Shown piece after piece: positions 50,566-63,253 of a stretch of DNA of 64,000 nucleotides. This DNA comes from Pyrocephalus nanus. Its lineage: Eukaryota; Chordata; Aves; Passeriformes; Tyrannidae. Both the position numbers and the translations under genes were made by a program. Positions within the stretch are counted from its first letter, which is position 1. Each line of letters begins with the position of its first letter. The notes under the pieces are model-generated. The model was not told the DNA's origin, did no database searches, and was given only the letters and a program-made list of their open reading frames with translations. The stretch covers positions 36,593,425 through 36,657,424 of the forward strand of contig CM076266.1 in assembly GCA_038380795.1 (NCBI GenBank), written 5' to 3'.

Positions 50566-53268
50566 GCAGTATTTAAATTATCCATGCTTCCCTGGTGTGC
50601 CGTGTTATTTTATGTTGGGATAAACTAAGCTCCCTCCATTCCATGCTACACTTTGGCAGTTTTCAAGCTGAGGTTGGGAAAGGAACCTTGCAGTTTTTCC
50701 ACCATGTAACTGTAAACATAGCTGAATAATAGAGAACCTAAAGAGCCTTTCAAGCTGTCTTCATATTGATAGTGTCACTAAATATTTAAAGAGGAAAAAA
50801 ACACCTTGCATTCTCTTTTTCATTAAAATTGCAATAGAAGCAGCTCGAACTATCGCTGTTCAGATTTACAACAGAACAAAACAAAACCTGCTTTCAAGTC
50901 TTGTCAAATGACAGTCGTGCAGGTTTTCTTCTCATTGTACCTGGGAGCTGACTTAGTTCTGAAAGCTTAAGGCTGAGGTCTCAGGGGTTCTTTTATGTTA
51001 AAAGAATAGATTAGATACCTTAATGATTCATGTCCTATTCTGTCATGTATTTTCTGTCCCTTGCCAAACTTTGTTACTGAAGCTGCCTGCATAGTTTTCT
51101 TAAAAATGGTAGAATCTATTAACATCTTACTGAGCTCAGCCTTTCTAATGTCTTCTACCAAGAGTTTGTTTGATCTGCAGAGGGTACCATTACTGCCTCT
51201 GGGTTCTGACCCGTGTTGGCTACACCTGCTCTCCCAGGGCAGGGAGGAAGGAGAGCACGGTGACTCTGAAGTATTTCCATTGCTGATGACTTATTAAAAA
51301 CTTGGAGTGATAGCTTGGAGTCATAGCACTCACTTCAACTTGTGCGTATTTGGGGTTTTCACTTCACTTGTTGAGATGTGTCTAAAGGAGCTTAAGCCCA
51401 GATTGTACCAGTGTGTCACCAGTTCCTCAGCCTGTTCACATCCCTCTTGATAACTCCAAGGTCCTGCTTACCAGCTGTTGCTTTGGTGTGCTTTCCTGTG
51501 TTTTTTCCTCACTGTAAGCAGAGTATCCCCACATCCATCCTGGAAAACTCACTGTGAATCCTGAAGCAGCAGATCCCTTATGAGGAACCCTTCAATCTCT
51601 GACTTGCATGCTGTTACCCTGCCTGGACAGACAGTTTCTATGGTTGTCTTTCCCTTCCTAGGAGCAGTGTCCAGGCCCCTTAAAGACACCATCCCCTGCT
51701 GTCTGTCTCAGAAAGGATGTTCCTTTGGTGTTAGTACAAATTTCCAAATCCTGATTTCACTTCAGTTGACAGACTGACTGATTTAAAGCTGTTCTAGACT
51801 TGAGCTGTACTTCCCATGTGTCAAAAGATCCTCATGTTCTGGTTCAGTTTTGTTCCACTGTCTGGCAGAAGTAGTTCAGAGAGCATTAATAAAACTGTTT
51901 ATGTCCATTGAAAAGATAATAGAAGATGGACTGCATTGCATTATGTTACGAGTGTGAACGTCAGCCCTGCTGAAGACTTCTCACACCTCCTCAGTAAGTG
52001 GTGAGTAGCTTCACTCATGTGAATGCAGGGTTGTTTGGGAACAGGGCAGTGCTGGGATTGCTGCTCCAGCACAGACTTCCAAAAGCCACTGATGTCTGGT
52101 AGTGAACATCACAGGTTACTGCCCGGTCACCCCACTGCAGAATGGATACATCTGTTGTTACTCAAAGATCAGGATGGATGGGTGAGTAGATAATCACTGG
52201 TAATCCATTGTGCCTGGTACTGTCTGTTCAACCTTTTCCTTTGCTAAAGGCTGCTTTTTCTGGGTGAAGAGAACAAGTTACTAGAACACACTCTAATACT
52301 TAATGCCTGCTCTTCTCAGGGAGGGGACAGAGAAACATGCCCCACCCAAACAGTAAGGCCAGAAGGTCTTGTTTTCTAACAGTGTTAACATACCCAAAAT
52401 TAGAACAGCTCTGTGGGACACAGTTTGCAAGTATTTCACAGATAAATACTTTTTCTTTCCTTAAGCATAGGAAATATGTGTAATGCTATTCACTTCCTTA
52501 GCCTTACTGTGACAATGATCTGGTTTGGAACTAAATCCCAAAGAGTATTTTAGTGCACAAAGCTGCATGTTTTTCAGCCTCCAAAGCACAGGGTCCTGAA
52601 ATCTCCAGTTGTTCATTGTTCCATTCTTTCAGACTTGGTTGTGTGGTAGTAGAACCCGAAGAACAAATAAGCACTGCAAATACTTTTCTTTTCTACTCTG
52701 TTCACCCTGGATTTGTGCGGCCTTCAGCAAGAACACCACTGTGGGTGCCAAACAATTAATGATTTTTAATAACCCTGTGGTGGAACGGCCTACTTTTATA
52801 TCAGCAAGTTAATGCCTGATGAGACACAGGCATTCCCCACTCCATGTATCTGTCCAGTATATGCTGCAGGATAAACAAAGCTATTGTGCTTCTGTATCAA
52901 AGTTGTGTTCAACAAGGCCCTAACTCACAGTGATACTGGTTGGAGAAGGAAGGTTTGATAGACCCCCCCCCGATCATTGACATTTATATAATAATTCTTT
53001 GTAAATATTTAAGAAAACTTGAGGTAAAATTCAGCAATTTCTCAGTTGTTTTGCCTTCTGAAATCAGAAAGTGAGTTCATTCAAAGCAGGAGCTGATGGA
53101 GCACCTCTCAGCACGCATACTTGTAGCTGCCATAATGATTTCAGTTTGAACCTACTCAGACCACCAAAATGGAGACTCACAGGTCTCCTGTTAGTGCTCT
53201 GCTCGTCTCGGCCTGAGTAACAGTCAGAGCAACTGGAACACAAGGACTGGACCAAAGGAACAGTTGTG

Positions 53269-53274
53269 TTTATT
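53269..53274 (-). terminator. Candidate distal poly(A) signal for BTD
   Basis: TTTATT on the + strand is AATAAA on the BTD strand, about 1.1 kb past the BTD stop. Confidence 0.3.
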
Positions 53275-54005
53275 CCATTTTTCAATAGCTATTAGCAGAG
53301 GAAGTCATAACAGCCAATAAGACCACATAAAAATATAATGCTTGAGAAGTCATCAACTTGTCTGAATTTAACCCCAAATTAATATCCTTTGAATGTTCTC
53401 TTCCCAGCTTCTTCACTGCAGTAGAACAGTTATAGCACTTTAGTTATTGCCCTTGAAAAGAACGATGTGTTTTCCTCACTCAGCAGCACAAACCTGCCAT
53501 CTGGTACATGAAGCACTGACGTAAAAGCCTTGCTGTCCCTCAGTTTGTTATGTGCTTTTCATAACTCCTCTTGAATAAATTCATAAACAATGGCTAAGAT
53601 GTCTTAAAGTCAAAACAGTCTTGAAATTACCTACTTCTCTTTTAAACAGGGAAAGTTAAAGTATTCAAACAGTACATAACATATGTAGTTGATATTTACT
53701 GACGATGTTTTCTGTAAACATAATTTCTTGGGAATTGTGTCTTACTGCGGTCTCGTTTTTCACACTCATTTGATATCTTCTTCCGCAACTTAGATACTCT
53801 GTAGATGTTTACAACTGTGACATTCAGATACTGCTAAAAGTGTATGAAAAACTGGGAGTTCAGCTGGGAGGTTTTGACTCTAGGGAAAAATAAAACAATC
53901 ACAGCACCCTAACCAGAAACCAGAACCTCAGCACATACAAGCTGTATGTATGTATACCTACATATTTTCATGCATGTCATGCACAGTATTTGTGTCTTCC
54001 TTCCC

Positions 54006-54011
54006 TTTATT
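54006..54011 (-). terminator. Candidate proximal poly(A) signal for BTD
   Basis: AATAAA on the - strand about 385 bases downstream of the BTD stop; the first such hexamer met when reading out of the gene. Confidence 0.45.
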
Positions 54012-54394
54012 TTTTTTTTCTCTCTTGCAACAGTTTTCCATTCCATTCATTTCTGTACTCCAAGCCAGAACACCAGAAAACCAAAGGATTACATTAAAAG
54101 GAACAAATTCAGTTGAAATGAGTTATTTTCCCAGTATAAAACATCTCACCAAATTACAGCAAGCCTTTATCTTTGCAAGGCAGTTCTTTCCCTTCTGGTA
54201 AGACATAAGCTACCACAGTACAGACTGTACTTACAGCTTCTTAGGGTGCTCTGCTTATCATTTCAAATGTGGAACCTAATCAGTGAGTCATGTAACAAAC
54301 ACACTTGGACCTCTAGGAATGGATGTTCAACAACTTCTGTTAAGATAAATACTCTGAACATACAGGCAGTTGTTTTCTGACTCAAAGATCTGCG

Positions 54395-55579
54395 CTAGTC
54401 CTTTTCATACCATCGTCCATACAGAGCAGCTGTCAGTAGGCCAGAAGACGTTCTATTTTTGCTCATGAAATAGTGGTTGTTTTTCCAGCCCATGTGATCA
54501 GCAAAGTCCAAGGTAATACCAGATGTCAGCAGCAAAGGAAAGATGTAAGGGGTACTCATATTTCCCCATAGCTGGAAATCTATCAGAGCAGTGGCATCTG
54601 TAACCTCCTGTCCACAAGAGCTAAAGCTGAGGCCGCCACACTTCACTAAGGCACAGGCCTGGACATAGTATGTGCCATGCACTGTATGGAGCCCATCAAA
54701 AACTCCCAAAGCATAAAATTCATCAGTTAAAACAGCTCTCCGATAATTTAAGTAACAACAAAGGGTATTGGCACAAACCTGGAGCTCTCCTTTCTCCCCC
54801 CATACAGGAACGAAAGTAAAGTTGTCATACATCATTTCTGCATAAAATGGGGGAGGTAACTGTTCATTTCCTTTTTCAGATACTCTGCCAGGAGTCTCTT
54901 CTTGCTCCTTAAAGCAAACTTGATCATCCAGTGAGGTGCTCGTAAAAGTCCTGCATGAGTCATGTAAGTTCTCTCTGAATCTTTCATTACTCTCCAAATT
55001 GGTTTCATGATCTGTGGTAATCACAGGAATTTCTGCTACTATGAGCTTGCCACCATAACTTTCCATGTTGTGGTATATGAAGGATTTGACTGGAGTGTAT
55101 ATCCCACTTCCTGTCATGCCCAAGGTAGGGTGGTGGATATTAGCTGCTAAAATATTGACATTGAAAGCTGTTGCAAAAGCTTGTTGAAATTCTACAGCAG
55201 ACAAGAGCGGGAGCTGGTTCATCCAGGCAGTTGGATATACAATTTGTTTCAAATTGTACTGTCTGATGAGGTTCACTGCAGGCTCAAAAAAGAGTATATC
55301 AAAGCAAGTGAACATGCCAAACTTGCCAGCAAAAGGGGTATCAAAGTGTTTATAGTCGGGCTGTGGGGGGGTATCAAAAGCGTATTCGAAATACAGGTTG
55401 TGTTTGCGGTACGTGGCTACCAACGCACCGTCAGCATCAAATGCCACGTTGGTGTTGAACTGGTACCTTCCATCAGGGGGGCAGTGAGGATCAGTGTGGT
55501 CACAGGGCTGCTTAGTTCCTAAGTTTGCCACAAGGAATATTTTGTTCTTCAGTGCCATGCAGCTCAGACGCTGAATAAC
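54395..55579 (-). CDS. BTD: BTD terminal exon, residues 128-521 and stop
   Basis: Begins [20 protein letters not shown] after a TTTTCCAG acceptor and ends YEKD, TAG at 54395-54397. It carries the catalytic Lys186 and Cys219, the conserved stretch AWMNQLPLL, and the C-terminal half ([29 protein letters not shown]). A large uninterrupted 3' exon is the layout I recall for mammalian BTD. Confidence 0.97.
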   Translation of the reverse strand, partial: VIQRLSCMALKNKIFLVANLGTKQPCDHTDPHCPPDGRYQFNTNVAFDADGALVATYRKHNLYFEYAFDTPPQPDYKHFDTPFAGKFGMFTCFDILFFEPAVNLIRQYNLKQIVYPTAWMNQLPLLSAVEFQQAFATAFNVNILAANIHHPTLGMTGSGIYTPVKSFIYHNMESYGGKLIVAEIPVITTDHETNLESNERFRENLHDSCRTFTSTSLDDQVCFKEQEETPGRVSEKGNEQLPPPFYAEMMYDNFTFVPVWGEKGELQVCANTLCCYLNYRRAVLTDEFYALGVFDGLHTVHGTYYVQACALVKCGGLSFSSCGQEVTDATALIDFQLWGNMSTPYIFPLLLTSGITLDFADHMGWKNNHYFMSKNRTSSGLLTAALYGRWYEKD

Positions 55580-58500
55580 CTGGAAAACAGTATAGAGAAA
55601 TGTAAGCGCTTCAGAATACAAAGGAATAAGTTCTACTTAAACAGCTATGTCTTCTTTAATACTTTTCAAATTATTACTTTCAACTATGTTCAAAATTGAA
55701 CATCTTTGACCACACCTGTAAAATTTAAAAGCACCGATGATTTTGTGACAAAAGTTACTGGAACCAATAGCTTTGTAGACAGAAAAGTATTTTGGCTATT
55801 AATTTTAAAATAGAACTAAAAAAAACACCTGGGTTTCATTTCCTGAGAAGTAAGTAAATAAATCTCTCTATTTCAAGGTTGTTAATTTTCAGAAACTTCT
55901 GACTTGTAGGAGCACCAATGGCTTTAAAACACCAGAGGTCAACTGAAAGCTTTGCCAAGGCAGCACAACTGATCTGTGGGTGCCTTTAGAACTTCTAAGA
56001 GTGATCATTTGCAACTGCAATGTTTTGCTCCTGCAACTGGATGTTTTTACTATAAATTTTTAAAAAGCAATTACTATCTACTCTTACAGGAGCAGAGATG
56101 TAAATGAACAGACTTTGCATAGTTATAGAAAAGAAATACAAGATGTTACAGACCACAGTATTACTGGGATATTTCTTCCATATCACAGAGCACTGTACCC
56201 AAGACTGCCAGTACTGCAATTTCCAAACAGGGTCTGACTGTCAAACCAACTTCTTGCTTGCTTGGCCAAGATCAGGGGTAGTAAAGCTTCATAGGCCAAA
56301 ACAGGACATCGCTTACAACTGAGATTCATGTTACCACACAGATTCTGCTTAGTAGGTACATGCATGACTTCTTTCATTATATTGGCTACTGTAAGGTTAA
56401 TAAGAATTCACAGTCTGTATTACTAAGCATGGTTATTTTCAGTTCAGGTCCAGAACAGTCAATGAAAACACTATTTTTGCAACATGGAGGTCACATCTTA
56501 TGTAATCACGCTTGGTCTGTTTCAAGCTGTTACTTCTATTGCATTGTAGCAGATCAAGTCCTGTTACTTGTGCTAATCATTTCACACACAGACAGACACA
56601 CACACACACGCATCCCCCACCCCCGACCACTGAGTCAGAATGTTATGATGTCATCAAATCATTAAACCCAAGTAAGGAGAATGCACCAAAAGCAAAGATA
56701 CTACTATGTTGTTTTATATAAAACAATGTTGTTCAAAATAGAATCACACATAACGCCTCTTACTAGAAGCGTAATTATCATTTCAGAGGTTGGGGAGGAG
56801 GAGATGACAAATCCATACAAAAGCCAATCTCCTTGTGTGTATGTATCTAAACAGAATGAAACCAGAATAACCGGAGCATCCACAAAAACAGAAATCTGGT
56901 ACTTCGAGTTGTTAAACCTCTTGCTTACTTCCCTAAGCAAAACAACGAGAGCTGTTTCCCATAAGGAGCACAAACCTAGCATTTAGTTATTCCACCCCTG
57001 CAGACATCAATCACTCCTATGTTTACCTCTGTGTCGTTGAACAAATAAGGCTCTCTGCATGGATTCCACTTCCCAGAGTGCGAATGCAGAACGAAATCTA
57101 AGTAAGGATAAATGGAGCTCCTGGTGAAGTTGAAGCCATGGATTCCATCTTCAGGAAAAACAATGATCTGTGCCCCCTGTATGTAAAACAAGTACATATT
57201 TTGCAGGCAAAGCAAAGGAAAAGAGGGGATCTCATGGGTAGAAAGAGCTAAAGAAAGTTAAGTATAATCCCGTTATGTTTTGCCAATAATGCAGCTTTAA
57301 AGTATTTTTTCTTAGACTTCATAGTAGGTGTAACTATGTAGCAGGTGTAATTGTGTATTAAAAAAAAAAAATCTTATTTAACCTGGCACATACCTTTATC
57401 TTGAAAAATAATGTGTTTGACATTATTTTAAGGGCATGAAAGTAAGAGCAGGACTTCATCCAAATTCTTGCCAAAAGTGTTCTCCCTTCACATGAGTCAT
57501 GAGAATGACATTATTCAGGTTAAAGACTAATGATGTTAAAAACTTGGCTTAATTTTTTAATCAGAATTATGCTGTTTGCAAATGAACTTTGTCAAAGATG
57601 CTGTACCTGTATCAAAGATGGGTGCAGCATCACTTAATAAATTAGGTATAGAGGTTGGACAGGGTACTGGAAGTATTAATTTCAGAAACAGCTTGACTGT
57701 GGAAGCAGTGCAGAGTCTGGTAGAAACGTAGCCATGTGAGAGCATAGGCTGGGCCTACCTGAAGTTCAGGGAGAGCTGAATTGTTCCTAAAAATGAGGTG
57801 GATTCCTCTTAGATCAGTCACAGTATCAGTCATTCAAATTCCTGTTACTTTTCAAAAGTCAGTTCAAATGTATTATCTGTGCTATGGCTTTGGGATCCTC
57901 TATGGGTCTTGGGTGCAGTGCTACATAAAAATAGCTATTATGCTTCTGTGCAGTCATCTGAATGTCTAAAAAAAAATAAATAGTGTTTTCAAATTATACA
58001 AAAATGGTAACTATTCTCTCCCAGATCAACTGATCTGTGAAAATTGCAAGTCAGCTCTTCTCTATGTAGAGACAGCAACTGGCTTCCTTTGACCAGCACC
58101 AGCTTTGGGTTTTCCTGAGGAGGGAAGGAAAAGGTGCTCTGCATAAGAGCAGCCAGAAATACTAGTCTCTCTCCTCTAAATATATTTAGACTGAGAACCA
58201 TTCCATGGTAGGGTAGGAGAATGGAATGGAAAATTTTAGTTCCATAGAACTGTTAATGGTGGAACATTAATTTCCAAAGCATTTAACTTCCTTAGTTTTT
58301 AGAAACATTCGGGAATTTCCACTGAGAGCACTGGAACAAAATCAACCCCAAAGACAGCTGCCCGTAAGACAATCTTTCAGTAAAAATATTCCACTTAAGA
58401 AAACAGAAAGGAGCTAGGTATTCAGACCGAAATAGAAAATTAATTTCCCTATGCTAAATAACTATAGGCGTCTTTTTCTAAGCTTGGAATAACCCGAGCC

Positions 58501-58933
58501 GGGTGGGATGCTAACTGGCCTGATTTTTTTTTTTTTTTTCAGAGCTGCTGGCAGGTCAGAGTGTCTGAAAACCCAGACCACAGTCATGTACATAAATACA
58601 GCTTTAGTTGCCTGGGAACACAAATGTGAAAGCCTGTCTTCAAACAGCAGCTACTCCACATATCCCCGGGGCACTCACAGCTGCTCCAAGCTGTGGCAGT
58701 ACCTGTCTGGCAGCAGCCACTGCTTGCTGCTCGTAAATGTCAAGGTTCTTGCCCATGAGCTCCAGCGCGGAGCGCCGATCCACCAGGGCTGTGGGGTTGG
58801 GGCTCAGGATGGACTCGTGCTCATACACGGCAGCAACATAATGCCCCTCCCTCCTGACTCTTCCTGAGACAGCTTGATAGAAGAGAAAGCAGACAGACAG
58901 CTTCCAGCACAAATGCACCATGGTGTGTGCCAT
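54395..58933 (-). CDS. BTD: BTD, biotinidase (three coding exons, 521 residues)
   Basis: Family knowledge: biotinidase is a secreted and lysosomal amidohydrolase of the nitrilase/vanin family that releases biotin from biocytin for reuse by carboxylases. Seen here: exons 58703-58933, 57027-57176 and 54395-55579 join in phase 0 to give 521 residues. A hydrophobic leader ([19 protein letters not shown]) sits near the N-terminus. The nitrilase triad is visible as Glu86 ([11 protein letters not shown]), Lys186 (YRKHNLYFE) and Cys219 ([13 protein letters not shown]), each exactly 26 below the human numbering I recall (112, 212, 245). NxS/T sequons occur at NFTR, NDTE, NFTF and NMST. The protein ends [15 protein letters not shown]. 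Vanins are close relatives, but the [18 protein letters not shown] end and synteny favour BTD. Start: ATG at 58933, or the in-frame ATG at 58921, which has the better context. Confidence 0.96.
56583..56609. repeat. (CA)n-rich microsatellite in BTD intron
   Basis: CACACA, GACAGA and a run of CA units. Confidence 0.85.
57027..57176 (-). CDS. BTD: BTD exon, residues 78-127
   Basis: 50 codons, [20 protein letters not shown] then [10 protein letters not shown] to [10 protein letters not shown], phase 0 at both ends. Acceptor ACATACAG, donor GAG|GTAAAC on the - strand. It contains the catalytic Glu86. Confidence 0.96.
58703..58933 (-). CDS. BTD: BTD first coding exon, residues 1-77
   Basis: The exon starts at 58937 after CCCCCTCTAG, and ATG follows four bases later. 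[20 protein letters not shown] forms the leader; mature-type sequence [17 protein letters not shown] follows, ending [13 protein letters not shown] at donor CAG|GTACTG. The first ATG has T at -3 (weak). The fifth codon ATG has ACCATGG context and aligns with the human exon-2 Met as I recall it, so it may be the main start. Confidence 0.93.
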
Positions 58934-58960
58934 AAATCTAGAGGGGGAAAAAAAGAAAAT

Positions 58961-58973
58961 GGGGGGGGGGGGG
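58961..58973. repeat. G13 homopolymer (C13 in the BTD acceptor tract)
   Basis: Thirteen consecutive G on the + strand. Read on the BTD strand it is part of the pyrimidine tract of the first coding exon. Confidence 0.95.
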
Positions 58974-61900
58974 AGAAACTTGAGCAAAATATCATGCCAG
59001 GATTCTAAATTTACGATTAAATATGGACAGTAACTGACACTCTTAGCAGTGTTTGAACTGAGTATGGTGTTTTTAAATTCCTGAATGACCACAAGCATAT
59101 TGTTTCTAAATCTTAAATCTATCTATAATAGTGCTTTAAATAACTGTTTCCTGTTTAAAAGCATTTTAGCTTTGTATATAGTTCTACTGACCTCCTTTCT
59201 TGTTCTCCCTTTACAGTTAACTTTAACATTCATTTATAGATTACTTCACCATATACCAAAGCATCTTTGGAAAAAGTTAAAAGCAGCTCACAAATTTGCA
59301 CCTCCTCCCCTATTTGGTGATGGGGGATGTATTTAAAAGTAGCATTTCCTAAAATTACTTGAACACTGTATTTAGTAGTCAAGTAGAAATAGAACTTATT
59401 CTATCAGTACTGAAACAGATGATTGCCAGAAAAACTATACCAGACACTAGTTCTGCATTTATCCTTCTATCCTCATGAAAATGTCTCTCCTAATGGATTA
59501 TGGATTCACTGCATTCCAACTCCACGTATGTTAAAGGCAAATATTTTTCCTACAGTGCAGCTTTTTTGAACATCTATAAAAATGTTGAGTGCACTTCAGA
59601 TCTGCATTCCTCCTGTACAGTGCAGGTGAGTAAGGTTAAAAATGCTTTCATATTAATAACAATAAATCAAAAATTAATACAAAAAGGAGAAAATTTGCAT
59701 TACTGAGGTTTCGTTAGAAAGAAATTAAGAATTATTGACTCTGGAAGGCTGGGGCACTCTGCAATATGGGCCGTGTAGCCTTTTGACTTCCCAAATTAGG
59801 AAACTACTCATACAGACTGACACAATGAATGCGACACTTCAGAAATACTACAGAAATGCTCTTTTCTTCAGAATTATTCTCACAGTATGAGAATTCTGCA
59901 TCTATCACCACATGGTTACTAGTATCACTAAGGAATTAAACCTCAAATATCAGTGAAGTTGAAGGAGCGTACAGGATAGATGCACTAATGCTATGTATTG
60001 ACAGCCCACAAGTCCAGTCACTGACTTGTTGATTGTATTTGCTCTTTGGGAACTCTTATCCAAGAAAAAAAGTGCTCCAAAACGCTCTTAATCCCCTGCA
60101 GTCTTTGTAATCCACTACTCCTGAATTTTTCCAAAGCAAATACAGACTGACAGGCACATGCGTGAAGAGCCTTCTCTCATTCCTATTAGGAGTTCAGCAG
60201 GGAAAAAAAGATCAATTCTAAACTAATCCCAGTCTTATTTTTACTCATATTATACTAATTGTTGTTTTGTATCTAAACAAAGCCTATGGCAAGTTAACTG
60301 AAAACATCTCTTTGCTTCAATTCCAGGACAAAAAACAGCTTATTGAGCAATCCTCAATATTGCTGTGGGTTTGGGTTTTTTTTACCTAAACACCAACAAT
60401 GAGCAAATTGAAAAAAAATACAGTAAGTACTTAGTTTAAGTCACTTGTTTTCTTCCACGAGTTCTACATGCCATTAGCAACACTAGTTTGATAGCAACAC
60501 AATCTCATGTAGGTCAGCAAAATCATAACCTTAGTGCCCACAGCAGGCAGGAGGTATGTTTGCTAAATCCAAAAGTTTTAACATGTAATAATGGCACTTG
60601 AAAGGGTCCAGGAGTAACTTAGGTATTTGATGCTGCTAAACTCAGCTACATGTTCATATTTCCTTGGTGTCCACACATACATGCCTTCAAGGGTAAATTT
60701 ATTTAAAGAACAATAAAAACAAAATAAATCCTAGGCATCTCTGTAATCAGATAGATTAAAGATACTGCATTTATATAAACAGTTTTGAAGTGATGTACAA
60801 TAAGCTACCCTTGCTATTCTGCATCTTGAGGAAAACACCCAGTAGCTACGAGGGGTGATCTGGCAACGCAAATCAAGAACAGGGGGGTTTGTCCTGTGTA
60901 TCTCAGCTTTGAAAATGAAATACCAAAGCACGTGTGAAAAAATAAAGCAATAGCAGAGGGAGGGAGAAGAGGAGTGGGAAACCTCTCACAGTTAAGGAAC
61001 CTACTGAAAATAAACAAACGCTGTGGCACTTCACTGACAAAACAGTCTTTTCTATTTCTGTCGCCCCTTCAGAGCCAAAATGCCTATTTAGGACAGGAAT
61101 GAATTCTAGTCAGCTGCTCTTCACTAAAGCTGTCAACTAAGATGTAATTAGAATTCATCATTATAAGGGATGGAAAGAGTTGGAGAGTTTCAGACCACGG
61201 GATGGAATTGCTATGCATTAGATAAATCGCCTTTTTGCCTTCTAAGCCAAACACACCAACAGAAAAAATTAACAGGCTTCTACAAAATGGTGTATTTTAC
61301 AAACATGCTTGGAGAATTCTTATTTTTCTGCCACAGTTAATTTTCTGGTGGTCAGAAGGACTCAAAGGTATGAATCTGAATCCCTTCCTCATTTAGATGA
61401 ACAAGAGGTTCAGCACTGAACGGACAGCATGCACACGATCCCATCTGGCGAAACCTGGGCCAACTAAAATAATAACTACAATAATTCTTCCAAGTCCTTT
61501 CCCTTGGCTGTAATTACTGCTAGTACTGCTAATGGGTGAACACTTGTGTGAATGCTCCCCAAAGTCGTTCCCCCTGTTTGACATCTTAAACAACTGCTAT
61601 CTAATGGATTGCTCCTTACAAGGAAAGCAGTGACAAGCCCCACGGCTGGGCTTGGATATGTTAACCTTTCCAGCAAAATAAGAATAGCAGTGGGGTTTAC
61701 TAAGCCCTTAGGCAGCTGAGATTTCAAATATGTCTCTGCCACATTCTGGATTTTTTTCTTCCTGGAAAATGCTAGACCATCTAATAAATCCTTTCCTTAA
61801 GGAGAAGTTAATTTGCTTAGGGTCTATAGAGCTGTCACCTCACCTGAGCTACAACTTTAAATTTTCATGAACTGGAATGCTTTAATAATTTTATCTTTTT

Positions 61901-63035
61901 TTTCTGTCCCTTTTCGGTGATTTATGTGGTCTGCTGCCTGGCAGAGAGGCTCCAGCAGGATCATCTCACCCAAATACAAGTATTTCAATATGACATATTA
62001 TTGCCATCCAGTCACAATATTCCAGTTATATTCCTTCTAACAAAGGGTAAAAAAAATGGTGTTTGAGTTCAGATGCCAAGTTTTCCCTGCAGATCTGTTG
62101 CAAACTCTTCCTACTTAGGTTTTCTGAACATCTAATCAATGAATTCTGTTGTTTATGTCATGAAGTAAAGCATCCAGTCATTTGCTTTTCAATGGCTTTA
62201 GAAAATTTAGAGTGTCATCTCTCACCACACCTGGATGTATACACAGAAAAGCAAGACCTACCCTTTTTCTTAGTACTTCTGTACTCACAATAGTCCAACA
62301 GACTCTAAAAATAACAGAGGTAGCACAGCACTGGTCTGGGTCCTCTTAAGTGATTAACAGCAAATGCATGTTAGGCCATGCCCGACATGTAGTATAGTCA
62401 CAGAAACAGTACCAATAAGTAACGTAATAGCAACATAAGCAGTAATGCTGCCACTCTATTATAATAATATATATTATACAACATATAATAAGAATATATA
62501 TAGTGACATTCAAGGGGTTTTTTTCCACTGATACATCCTACTGCATTTATTTACTGCATCAGATTACACTATTTTATTACGTAGGTTTTGCAAAGGCTTT
62601 ATGCTATCTATGTTTTGTTAGCTACTTTTTTGTTGTTGTTTGGTGAGTGAGGGCGAAGGGAAGGCTGCTGTCCTTAGGGGCTTGGCTGGACAAGCTGAGG
62701 GCGGGGCAGGGACATGTTGTCAACAGTGTCACTTCTGCAACGCGTGCCGGGATGGGCCGAGCCAGGAAAGGGGTGTGCGCCATCCTTCCGCTGGGATTTT
62801 GGGAAGATGCCCCACGCTCCTCCCTGTGAGCGCCGGCGCCGGGCACCCCCACCCCAAACCCTCCCCTGCTTTGTCCCGCTCCGCGTTTGCCACCTCTGAC
62901 CGATCCCACAGCGCCGGAGCGCTCGGGGCGTTAGCCCGGGCACCCGCGAGGCCCTGCGCCTCACCCAGGCCTTCGGGGCCGCAGCCAGGCCGGGCCGGCA
63001 CCAAACGCGCCTCCCGCTCTCCGAGGCCGCTCCCC

Positions 63036-63080
63036 CCGCATCCCGCCCATCCGCATCCCGCCCATCCGCATCCCGCCCCG
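63036..63080. repeat. 15-bp tandem repeat, three copies, in CpG island
   Basis: Unit CCGCATCCCGCCCAT repeated three times, the third copy diverging at its last two bases. Lies just inside BTD intron 1. Confidence 0.9.
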
Positions 63081-63118
63081 CTCCCGGCTGGAGCCGGGAA
63101 GGCCCGGCCCGCGCCCAC

Positions 63119-63165
63119 CTCGCGCTGGGGGCCCGCGCCTCCCGGGCTCCTGATTGGTCACCCGC
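63119..63165 (-). other. BTD: Probable BTD exon 1 (non-coding here)
   Basis: A good donor, GCGCGAG|GTGGGC, ends at 63119 on the - strand. Joined to the exon at 58937 it gives codons Arg-Phe and then the Met codon, matching the Arg-Phe-x4-Met-x5-Lys-Leu spacing I recall at the human exon 1/2 junction. No in-frame ATG is present upstream in this piece, so I treat it as 5' UTR. The upstream end is a guess from the CCAAT positions. Confidence 0.45.
63153..63157 (-). promoter_or_regulatory. CCAAT box (inverted)
   Basis: ATTGG within TGATTGGTCA, the extended NF-Y-type context, reading CCAAT on the BTD strand. Confidence 0.6.
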
Positions 63166-63170
63166 TCTGG

Positions 63171-63175
63171 CCAAT
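63171..63175 (+). promoter_or_regulatory. CCAAT box
   Basis: CCAATCGG, 14 bases from the inverted copy on its left; the pair is well placed for a two-way promoter. Confidence 0.55.
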
Positions 63176-63248
63176 CGGGAGCTCCCCCAGGCCTCGCCCC
63201 CAGGGCAGGGGCGGTACAGGCAGTTCTAGGTCCCGCCCCCGCCGCCTG

Positions 63249-63253
63249 ATTGG
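63249..63253 (-). promoter_or_regulatory. CCAAT box (inverted)
   Basis: ATTGG within CTGATTGGCCAGG, 64 bases upstream of the HACL1 ATG. Confidence 0.6.

Larger units (their letters stand above)
46561..54394. other. Tail-to-tail interval between ANKRD28 and BTD
   Basis: No protein gene, tRNA or rRNA is recognised in this stretch. It holds possible distal 3' UTR of ANKRD28 from the left and the BTD 3' UTR from the right, homopolymer A runs (for example 47881-47900), and a somewhat GC-richer block around 49.2-49.4 kb of unknown nature. Open frames are all under 90 codons and show no family resemblance. Confidence 0.6.
58938..63118 (-). other. BTD: BTD intron 1
   Basis: About 4.2 kb between the probable non-coding first exon and the first coding exon. 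It is AT-rich, with a TA-rich patch near 62.46-62.50 kb and the edge of the CpG island at the right. No coding exon is recognised. Confidence 0.5.

Noticed and set aside
58508..58867. T-tract plus CAG resembling a + strand acceptor with an open frame after it
   Set aside because: It is antisense to the BTD first coding exon, which is supported by protein homology; the frame shows no homology.
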